Shown here: piece by piece, positions 12,501 through 13,771 of the stretch
Layout of the letters: each line of letters opens with the position of its first letter
How positions within the stretch are numbered: position 1 is the stretch's first letter
Origin: Baffinella frigidus
Lineage: Eukaryota > Cryptophyceae > Cryptomonadales > Baffinellaceae
NCBI GenBank assembly: GCA_026770585.1
Contig: MU647179.1
Span: forward strand, 141,450-155,220
Direction of reading: 5' to 3'
DNA: 13,771 nucleotides
Notes under the pieces: generated by a model
Databases searched by the model: none
What the model saw: only the letters and a program-made list of their open reading frames with translations
Told to the model about the DNA's origin: nothing
Translations under genes and position numbers: made by a program

Positions 12501-13716
12501 ACAAAGTGGTCAAATCCAGTTTTCCGGGAAGTAGTGCCCCCTCCCCCCGACCTCCGACCCCTGACCCCTCGTCACCGGCAAGTGGTAAACAGCTCCCTAT
12601 ATATGGCAACTTGCCATGTATATGGTAAGTCAACTTGTTAGTGCAGGCGTTTGCGCTTGTCAACTTTTTGACGTGTTTTACAAGTTTGCGTAATGTCCCT
12701 CAAGTGGCGAGTAGGCGCATACGCCCTACAGTAGGGCCCTAGGACCTGCCTAGGACCTCTTGGGCCGTCAAATTTGACGGCCTCGCCACTTAAGGGGTAT
12801 CCATACGCGTTTCAGTTGAAAAACATGATCCACAGGTGCACGTGCCGAAGGACCCACCTCAGCACAGTTGTCCCGAGGACACGGTTTAGGGTTTAATCTT
12901 TTCGTGGCGAAACCCGCTGTACCAGCCGCCCCGTCCACTTTCGCCCCTGTCCACTTTTGCCACACCTGAACCGTTTGTTCGCGGCCATCAGATGTGAATA
13001 ACCCTCTATGCCATTTCTCCTACGGCAGCTCTGAATAACACTCTATCCCTTTTCCCAGCGCGGGCATCTACATGGCAGCGACCATGGCAGTGGAGATGGG
13101 TTTCCTGGCTTTGACGTTGTATTCATTTTCGATCTGAATAACCCCCTATTCGAATACACCTCTATTCAAATAACCCTCTATTCGAATAAACTCTTTACGA
13201 ATAAACCTCTATTTGAATAACCCGCTATGTCTTTCGATCTGAATAACCCTCTATCCCGTTCCCCTACGCCAGCGCGGGCATCTACATGGTGGCGTCAAGC
13301 CCAGGAAACCCATCTCCACCGCCATCGCTGTAGGCTGTAGGACCCCCTAGGCTCGGGTTTCTCGTAGGGACCCTAGGAAGGGGGAAAGCAAGGTCGCTGT
13401 GTGTAGTGCTCTGGAACGCCGGAATTGGTACATCGATTCCTGGCAGTCGAGATGGGCTTCATGGGCTTGACGTTTGCTTAATCGCTCTGAATCGACTTCT
13501 AATGCATCTGAATAAACCTCTAATCCATCTTAATGAACCTCTATTCCATCTGAATAAACCTCTATTCAAATAAGCCTCGATTCGAATAAACTCTGAATGA
13601 ACCTCTACTCACCCTACACCAGCGCGGGCATCTACATGGCGGCAGCGATGGCGGTGGAGATGGGTTTCCTGGGCTTGACATTCGCGGCGTCCTGCACGAA
13701 GCAGCCCAAGGCTAAG
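3469..13716 (+). CDS. Split gene for a ZIP-type metal ion transporter (exons 1-9, 3' part outside window)
   Basis: Gene-level entry; the exons are listed separately. ZIP family (Zip, SLC39-like) proteins move Zn2+, Fe2+ or other divalent metals into the cytosol through eight membrane segments. Joining exons 1, 2, 3, 4, 5, 6, 7, 8 and 9 (36+162+102+87+36+60+76+67+94 nt) gives 240 codons in one open frame, with matching phases 0,0,0,0,0,0,1,2. Predicted membrane segments lie near residues 18-37, 46-66, 79-100, 179-204 and 210-231, and the cytoplasmic loop spans about 101-178. This is the ZIP order: three N-terminal segments, a variable hydrophilic loop, then the metal-binding TM4 and TM5. The TM4 signature, usually H-x3-E-G, reads D-S-A-M-D-G (192-197), and TM5 keeps one Glu (221), so this is a divergent subgroup. 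TM6-8 are not in the window. Family call from hydropathy and motif pattern, without a database search. Confidence 0.72.
3734..3895 (+). CDS. Exon 2: TM1 and TM2 of the ZIP-like transporter
   Basis: 54 codons between an acceptor (GGCCAG|GTTGCG) and a donor (GAACTT|GTACCT), phase 0 at both ends. The product has two hydrophobic segments: AELAAIPAVVMLLGSVATIL (TM1) and a second ending in LAGGIMLAAISMEL (TM2), joined by a short SSSPPPK turn. Gly-Gly and small residues followed by a Ser...Glu at the end of TM2 are typical of ZIP proteins. Joined to exon 3 it reads MEL-VPPLAK, a natural continuation. The intron itself begins by encoding V-P-P again in frame, so the donor choice rests on the exon 3 acceptor and hydropathy. 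Codon use is rich in G/C at third positions. Confidence 0.75.
4122..4274. repeat. Hairpin element inside intron 2
   Basis: 4122-4159 and 4240-4274 are inverted copies (ACCACCAGCCCTCA...GTGGGAGCAAAT). Inside, 4190-4210 is a 21-nt palindrome (GGCCGCCGG A ATCC...). Confidence 0.72.
4294..4497. repeat. ~204-bp element with inverted ends, abutting exon 3
   Basis: Left end 4294-4331 (CCCACCAACCCTCACGG...) and right end 4461-4497 (...GTGAGGGTTGGTGGG) are inverted copies. The right end stops 3 nt before exon 3, so the CAG acceptor lies at its edge. No transposase is encoded. Confidence 0.72.
4501..4602 (+). CDS. Exon 3: TM3 of the ZIP-like transporter
   Basis: 34 codons from acceptor GGGCAG|GTCCCG to donor TTCCTG|GTGAGG, phase 0 at both ends. 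The exon encodes VPPLAKAKG, then a glycine-spaced hydrophobic helix IIGIVIGFTLGVVLMLAL. ZIP TM3 is typically of this G-x3-G, leucine-rich type. The frame stays open past the donor but turns into a tandem repeat. The acceptor lies at the right end of a hairpin element (4294-4497), so intron 2 (3896-4500, 605 nt) takes its 3' splice site from the element's edge. Confidence 0.78.
4611..4674 (+). repeat. Tandem duplication of 28 nt, plus a repeated downstream block
   Basis: CAGCCCACACAGAAAGCCC and the following bases occur twice (4611-4638, 4647-4674). The next block, CACTCAGCGGGCTCCGCAGG (from about 4676), recurs at 5108, where it borders the 5128-5322 hairpin. Confidence 0.7.
4829..4930 (+). 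repeat. Pyrimidine-rich CTCTCTCCCC tract
   Basis: About 100 bases made almost only of C and T in CCTCTC / TCTCCCCC units within intron 3. A second short palindrome (GACAGTGTCACTGTC) precedes it at about 4813. Confidence 0.8.
4984..5040 (+). repeat. Palindromic ~75-bp element, partial copy 1
   Basis: Contains TAATTTTACTTATG and the TTAAATCTAATTAGGCGGCC end shared with the copies at 7774 and 7968. The first third is eroded. Confidence 0.65.
5128..5322. repeat. Long hairpin element, ~78-nt arms
   Basis: 5128-5205 and 5244-5322 are near-perfect inverted copies (GAACATATT...AATATGTTC at the outer ends). It is the longest inverted repeat in the window, lies in intron 3 and encodes no protein. Confidence 0.8.
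5340..5432. repeat. Dispersed repeat shared with 11030-11122
   Basis: Matching blocks include CCTTATCCG, GGTTGCCTACCGCAGGGTC / GGTGCCTACCGTAGGGTC and ATCGC(G/T)TA(A/G)GGGTT. Diverged and non-coding as far as seen. Confidence 0.6.
5448..5500 (+). pseudogene. Exon 4 copy, 5' half only
   Basis: It keeps the acceptor (TCCGCAG|GACGCG) and matches the DADxGGSQ start of exon 4. An extra ~14-nt G-rich repeat then shifts the frame, and the matching ends in GGGGAGGAGG. A still shorter piece (GGGGTCGCA...GGGGAGGAG) lies at 5541-5567. The 3' half with the donor is missing, so this is an exon relic rather than a usable exon. Confidence 0.6.
5616..5657. repeat. Perfect 19-bp stem hairpin
   Basis: TTATCTCAGAAAACGAGTT (5616-5634) and its exact complement at 5639-5657, loop CTAA. 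It lies among duplicated GAGGAC(T/C)GCCTAGCG segments. A CTCGTC(C/T)CGCTTCTTCTTGAC block also occurs twice (from about 5503 and 5685). Confidence 0.85.
5777..5864 (+). repeat. Three tandem copies of a ~29-bp unit
   Basis: The unit TTTCGGGAAGAGCCCGGATG, followed by AGATCAACA, starts at about 5777, 5806 and 5839. It lies just before exon 4. Confidence 0.8.
5932..6018 (+). CDS. Exon 4: acidic cytoplasmic loop of the ZIP-like transporter
   Basis: 29 codons from acceptor GGCGCAG|GACGCG to donor GCCGAC|GTGAGC, phase 0 at both ends. It starts DADDGGSQEGEEEGDLEE and ends THAFLRPDTAD, so it is strongly acidic, as expected for the variable loop between TM3 and TM4. Its reality is supported by partial copies of both halves nearby (5448-5500, 6111-6155, 6281-6336, 6462-6506), each keeping one of the splice junctions. 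This is the only copy with both halves and an uninterrupted frame. Confidence 0.68.
6111..6155 (+). pseudogene. Exon 4 copy 2, 3' half with donor
   Basis: 15 codons in frame (EEEETHAFLRPDTAD) followed by the same GTGAGC donor as exon 4. The 5' half is replaced by a palindromic element (6039-6104) ending 6 nt upstream. With no acceptor in place it is probably a dead fragment, though its donor is perfect. Differences from exon 4 in the shared part are few. Confidence 0.65.
6281..6336 (+). pseudogene. Exon 4 copy 3, 3' half with donor
   Basis: Same arrangement as the fragment at 6111: palindromic element, purine-rich run (here with extra Gs), then the THAxLRPDTAD part and a GTGAGC donor. It carries two base changes relative to copy 2: Phe to Val in the ttc codon, and cca to cct, which is silent. 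Confidence 0.62.
6462..6506 (+). pseudogene. Exon 4 copy 4, 3' half with donor
   Basis: Identical in protein to the copy at 6111 (EEEETHAFLRPDTAD), followed by GTGAAG instead of GTGAGC. It is again preceded by the palindromic element (6378-6455). The donors of the four 3' halves sit at 6019, 6156, 6337 and 6507, a roughly 140-180-bp tandem period. Confidence 0.62.
6613..6633 (+). repeat. Poly-C run of 21
   Basis: An uninterrupted C run in intron 4; its length in the assembly may not be exact. Confidence 0.85.
6667..6818. repeat. ~152-bp element with inverted ends
   Basis: TATTCATCTCGGAAGATA at the left pairs with TATCTTTCGAGATGAATA at the right; arms extend about 40 nt with a few mismatches. 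Confidence 0.72.
6860..6930. repeat. ~71-bp hairpin element
   Basis: CTAGCTCTGCCTGAATAAAA (6860) is inverted at 6909-6930 (...TGAGGCAGAGCTAG). The same tip, TGAGGCAGAGCTAG, occurs alone at 10748-10761, at the start of exon 7b. Confidence 0.72.
6948..7190. repeat. Degenerate telomere-like repeat, both orientations
   Basis: GGGTTTAGGGCTTAGGG at the left turns into CCCTCAACCCTAAA and CCCTAAACCC units at the right. It is interstitial and imperfect, so not a chromosome end. Confidence 0.75.
7341..7547. repeat. ~207-bp element with 41-bp inverted ends
   Basis: 7341-7381 (ATTGTCGAAATGGGC...) pairs with 7503-7547 (...GCCCATTTCGACAAT). A direct repeat, GGGCGATGGGGATTGGG(T/C)GCC, lies outside it at 7198 and 7636. 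A 13-bp tandem repeat (TTTGACCATGGAT, 3-4 copies) lies at 7590-7635. Confidence 0.75.
7721..7756 (+). CDS. Exon 5a: RS-rich loop segment (alternative copy)
   Basis: 12 codons, RPRSRSSSESRE, between acceptor GCCGCAG|CGCCCC and donor GAGAG|GTGCGT, phase 0 at both ends. It fits between the acidic exon 4 and the Lys/Ser-rich exon 6 as part of the hydrophilic loop. It is duplicated, with about 160 bp of flank, at 7915-7950. Because the length is a multiple of three and both ends are phase 0, it could be included, skipped or doubled without breaking the frame. Short, so the call rests on the two splice signals and the conserved copy. Confidence 0.5.
7774..8046 (+). repeat. Palindromic ~75-bp element, two forward copies
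   Basis: Copies at 7774-7852 and 7968-8046, each about 17 nt after an exon 5 donor. The element has three nested palindromes: CATAGTAAAT...ATTTACTATG, AAGTAATTTTACTT and CCTAATTAAATTTAATTAGG. Confidence 0.8.
7915..7950 (+). CDS. Exon 5b: RS-rich loop segment (alternative copy)
   Basis: Second copy of the 12-codon exon, reading CPRSRSSSESRE, with the same acceptor and GTGCGT donor. It differs from 5a by one non-silent base (first codon, Arg to Cys) and one silent base. It belongs to a tandem duplication of about 194 bp (7696-7889 and 7890-8050). A third, 3'-only fragment with a GTGCGC donor is at 8052-8065. Confidence 0.48.
8080..8345 (+). repeat. Minisatellite of ~21-25 bp units
   Basis: About a dozen imperfect units built on TCTCTACA(C/T)(C/T)(C/T)TAAGCCCTAA. 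It grades into telomere-like repeat on the right. Confidence 0.75.
8345..9530. repeat. Degenerate CCCTAAA / CCCCAAA repeat with a unique block
   Basis: Mostly CCCTAAACCC, CCCTGCACC, CCCCAAA and ACAAACC units (8395-8430 and 8840-9530). Between them, about 8440-8840 is unlike anything else in the window; its minus strand is open from about 8850 to 8533 but matches no protein I recognise. Confidence 0.7.
9193..9466 (+). pseudogene. Three short exon 6 fragments in telomere-like repeat
   Basis: Copies at 9193-9213, 9344-9362 and 9460-9466 each start with the exon 6 acceptor and first codons (agcaaact, then gcctcgaag in the first two) and then run into CCCTAAA-type repeat. They look like repeated units of fragment plus repeat. 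Confidence 0.58.
9535..9578 (+). pseudogene. Exon 6 copy, truncated after 44 nt
   Basis: Identical to exon 6 over its first 44 nt, including the acceptor (CTCCAG|AGCAAA), then diverges into unrelated sequence. There is no donor at the matching place. It is the longest relic in a series of exon 6 fragments embedded in telomere-like repeat. Confidence 0.66.
9700..10140. repeat. AT-rich tandem repeat and an inverted repeat
   Basis: TTGTTTATTTCCAATAATG recurs three to four times in 9716-9800. Then GTCCACCTACCCTAACA near 9868 pairs with TGTTAGGGTAGGTCCAC near 10037, enclosing two copies of TACCCTCCACACATACTC. No gene seen. Confidence 0.65.
10185..10293 (+). pseudogene. Two short exon 6 fragments close to exon 6
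   Basis: Copies at 10185-10205 and 10273-10293 keep the exon 6 acceptor and 21 nt of exon, then continue as CCCTGCACC / CCCTAAA repeat. The first has AAA changed to TAA, a stop in the exon frame. Confidence 0.58.
10208..10350 (+). repeat. Telomere-like repeat between exon 6 fragments
   Basis: CCCTAAACCC and related units alternate with the exon 6 fragments at 10185 and 10273. Confidence 0.65.
10363..10422 (+). CDS. Exon 6: Lys/His-containing loop of the ZIP-like transporter
   Basis: 20 codons from acceptor CTCCAG|AGCAAA to donor GACGAG|GTTCGT, phase 0 at both ends. The product SKLASKMSSKMHKAFHRSDE is basic with two His residues, as is common in the ZIP TM3-TM4 loop that is thought to sense or deliver metal. 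At least six truncated upstream copies (9193, 9344, 9460, 9535, 10185 and 10273) keep the same acceptor, supporting this as a real exon start. The following intron is only 111 nt and nearly all CCCCAAA repeat. Confidence 0.66.
10432..10530 (+). repeat. CCCCAAA array forming intron 6
   Basis: About 14 units of CCCCAAA with few changes fill intron 6 (10423-10533). The opposite strand is regular G4 runs spaced by TTT. Confidence 0.85.
10534..10609 (+). CDS. Exon 7a: loop end and start of TM4
   Basis: 76 nt from acceptor AAACCAG|TCGGAG (phase 0) to donor TTTGCAG|GTATTT (phase 1). The 25 codons start SELQRLAAERVPSGG and end VVPPFPITFA, then one base that completes Ala with exon 8. The result PFPITFAACVYIDSAMDG is a sensible ZIP TM4. 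A second full-looking copy (7b) is at 10758-10815 and a degenerate one near 11199-11224. Including both 7a and 7b would break the frame, so they are alternatives. Confidence 0.66.
10640..10735. repeat. Dispersed repeat, copy 3 of 3
   Basis: Same core as 1665-1900 and 3280-3385 (GTCAACTTGAGAATAGT). It separates exons 7a and 7b. Confidence 0.5.
10758..10815 (+). CDS. Exon 7b: alternative copy of the TM4-start exon
   Basis: 58 nt, acceptor GGCAGAG|CTAGAC (phase 0), donor TTCGCAG|GTACTT (phase 1). It reads LDLGRPSGGGVPPFPITFA plus one base. The shared 3' part (PSGGxVPPFPITFA) differs from 7a at several bases, most of them silent (tca/tcc, cca/ccg, ttc/ttt, ttt/ttc) with one Val/Gly change. The 5' part is unlike 7a and begins at a sequence matching the terminal repeat of the hairpin element at 6860-6930. 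It could be a working alternative exon or a rebuilt relic. Confidence 0.48.
10877..10978. repeat. ~102-bp hairpin element
   Basis: ATTAATTGCTTTTGGCGCAA (10877) pairs with TTGTTGCCCAAAAGCAATTA on the right; arms about 36 nt, in intron 7. Confidence 0.75.
11030..11122. repeat. Dispersed repeat shared with 5340-5432
   Basis: Second copy in the same orientation, between exons 7b and 8a. Confidence 0.6.
11199..11224 (+). pseudogene. Exon 7 copy, 3' end only
   Basis: The stretch ending CCGTCACCTTTGCAG followed by GTATTTCGCT matches the exon 7a 3' end and the start of its intron. The PPFP codons are lost, so it is a degenerate fragment that keeps its donor. Confidence 0.45.
11309..11670 (+). repeat. 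Tandem units mixing telomere-like repeat with exon 8 relics
   Basis: The unit is CTGCACCCC(G/T)TATTTGG...GAATTC, then CCTGAACCCGAAACCC / CCCAAAA repeat, then an exon 8 start. It begins near 11309, 11579 and 11741, and the repeat part fills 11370-11515 and 11627-11670. Confidence 0.68.
11531..11575 (+). pseudogene. Exon 8 relic 1, 5' part
   Basis: It keeps the acceptor (ACACCAG|CGTGCG) and reads CVYIDSAMNRLLVG before losing similarity. The metal-site Asp and Gly of D-G are changed to Asn and Arg, and the 3' end with the donor is missing. It is part of a tandem unit with the relic at 11693. Confidence 0.62.
11693..11739 (+). pseudogene. Exon 8 relic 2, 5' part
   Basis: It keeps the acceptor (GTCCAG|CGTGCG) and reads CVYIDSAIDGLLVGL, then diverges. 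It ends in the same flank as relic 1 (CTGCACCCCGTATTTGG...GAATTC). That flank occurs a third time at 11309-11335 without exon sequence. Confidence 0.62.
11825..11935. repeat. ~111-bp inverted repeat before exon 8a
   Basis: TCAGGGTTTCCGGTTTAGGG pairs with CCCCTAAACCGGAAACTCTGA, ending about 17 nt before exon 8a. It could fold near the exon 8a acceptor. Confidence 0.65.
11952..12018 (+). CDS. Exon 8a: TM4 metal-binding segment (alternative copy)
   Basis: 67 nt from acceptor ATCCAG|CGTGCG (phase 1) to donor AAGAG|GTTAAA (phase 2). It encodes CVYIDSAMDGLLVGLALVTGK plus split codons at both ends: Ala with exon 7, Ser with exon 9. D-S-A-M-D-G takes the place of the usual H-x3-E-G in ZIP TM4, where the side chains bind metal. 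A second copy, 8b, encodes exactly the same peptide. Splicing 8a to 8b would join phase 2 to phase 1 and shift the frame, so only one can be used per message. Confidence 0.7.
12171..12306. repeat. Inverted-end element between exons 8a and 8b
   Basis: TTTCGGAACGAGCCAGAATC near 12173 pairs with GATTCTGGTCTGTTCCGAGA near 12288; an inner pair (ATGCTATTTCAGACAT and ATAGCAT) resembles the inner part of 7341-7547. Confidence 0.65.
12327..12393 (+). CDS. Exon 8b: TM4 metal-binding segment (alternative copy)
   Basis: 67 nt, acceptor ACACCAG|CGTGCG and donor AAAAG|GTCACC, same phases as 8a. The peptide is identical to 8a while eight bases differ, all at silent positions (for example TCG/TCA, GCC/GCA, CTG/TTG, AAG/AAA). 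That pattern implies both copies have been kept by selection on the protein. Either may be the main exon; the sequence alone does not say which. Confidence 0.7.
12600..12800. repeat. Cluster of nested palindromes
   Basis: CCCTCAAGTGGCGAG (12697) pairs with CTCGCCACTTAAGGGG (12782). Inside are TAGGCGCATACGCCTA-like, GGGCCCTAGG and the perfect GCCGTCAAATTTGACGGC (12764-12781). A TATATGGCAA / TTGCCATGTATA pair lies near 12598-12625. From 12800 to 12990 I see nothing definite. Confidence 0.7.
12994..13258 (+). repeat. GAATAACCCTCTATT minisatellite, part 1
   Basis: More than ten imperfect units of (T)GAATAAC(C)CTCTATTC surround exon 9 copy 1. Confidence 0.75.
13059..13118 (+). pseudogene. Exon 9 copy 1, shortened
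   Basis: It has the acceptor TCCCAG|CGCGGG and reads AGIYMAATMAVEMGFLALT, close to exon 9, then diverges to TTGTATTC. A possible donor at 13119 leaves phase 2 instead of phase 0, so use of this copy would shift the frame. It lacks the SCTKQPKAK end. Likely non-functional, or a frame-breaking regulatory exon. Confidence 0.55.
13269..13330 (+). pseudogene. Exon 9 copy 2, forward start fused to inverted middle
   Basis: Positions 13269-13293 match the exon 9 start in the forward direction (CAGCGCGGGCATCTACATGG). Directly after, 13294-13330 is the reverse complement of exon 9 positions 13643-13679, with 37 of 37 bases matching. The rearrangement makes a short head-to-head chimera with no coding use on the + strand. 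Confidence 0.72.
13433..13480 (+). pseudogene. Exon 9 copy 3, degenerate
   Basis: It reads VEMGFMGLTFA in one frame, matching the TM5 core, but the 5' part is eroded and the acceptor is lost. Confidence 0.5.
13487..13612 (+). repeat. GAATAAACCTCTATT minisatellite, part 2
   Basis: Same family as 12994-13258, directly before exon 9. The GAATAA and TCTATT pieces make the intron AT-rich ahead of the acceptor. Confidence 0.75.
13623..13716 (+). CDS. Exon 9: TM5 of the ZIP-like transporter
   Basis: 94 nt from acceptor CACCAG|CGCGGG (phase 2) to donor GCTAAG|GTGTGC (phase 0). It completes Ser with exon 8 and encodes AGIYMAAAMAVEMGFLGLTF, then AASCTKQPKAK. This is a hydrophobic TM5 followed by a basic loop. 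ZIP TM5 usually carries a H-E-x-x-H/E-type motif; here a single Glu (V-E-M) is seen. The next intron starts with CCCCGAA repeat and leaves the window, so the remaining three membrane segments are not visible. Confidence 0.72.
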
Positions 13717-13771
13717 GTGTGCGCCCACTACAGCCTAAACCCCGAACCCCGAACCCCGAACCCCGAACCCC

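Larger units (their letters stand above)
12134..12584 (+). pseudogene. Three exon 8 3'-end fragments, each with a donor
   Basis: The 17-nt exon end CTCGTCACCGGCAAAAG followed by GT recurs at 12134-12150, 12465-12481 (with a first-base change) and 12568-12584 (ending AAGTG|GTAAAC). They lie after exons 8a and 8b in a C-rich stretch. They lack the TM4 codons, so they are relics or decoy donors. Confidence 0.55.

Overview
The window looks like nuclear DNA of a microbial eukaryote. It holds GT-AG introns up to about 2.6 kb, small exons, many short hairpin (MITE-like) insertions and long tracts of degenerate CCCTAAA / CCCCAAA repeat, the plant/algal/alveolate telomere type. An alveolate alga (chromerid- or dinoflagellate-like) is my guess from style only.

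I find one gene, on the + strand, starting near 3469 and running off the right edge. I pieced it together from exons whose splice phases agree. It encodes the first half of a ZIP-type (Zip/SLC39-like) divalent metal transporter: a short N terminus (exon 1), TM1-TM2 (exon 2), TM3 (exon 3), a cytoplasmic loop that is acidic, then RS-rich, then Lys/His-containing (exons 4, 5, 6), TM4 (exons 7 and 8) and TM5 (exon 9). The coding total is 720 nt, or 240 codons, with every junction in phase. TM6-TM8 must lie beyond 13771.

The striking feature is exon multiplication. Exons 5, 7 and 8 each exist as two plausible full copies. The exon 8 twins differ at 8 positions, all synonymous, and the phases do not allow both in one message, so they look like mutually exclusive exons. 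Around exons 4, 6, 7, 8 and 9 lie further truncated copies, most keeping one splice junction. One fragment near exon 9 is inverted and is a perfect 37-nt complement of exon 9.

Layout: 1-3460 upstream region with hairpin elements, an array of related repeats in both orientations (1955-3175) and a dispersed repeat; 3469-4602 exons 1-3; 4603-5931 intron 3 with a pyrimidine-rich tract and a 195-bp hairpin element; 5932-6506 exon 4 and its partial copies alternating with a palindromic ~75-bp element; 6507-7720 hairpin elements and telomere-like repeat; 7721-8050 the exon 5 pair; 8080-10350 minisatellite, telomere-like repeat and exon 6 fragments; 10363-10815 exons 6, 7a and 7b; 10816-12600 repeats with exon 8 copies; 12990-13716 an AT-rich minisatellite with exon 9 copies. 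No RNA gene, CRISPR array or intact transposase was recognised.
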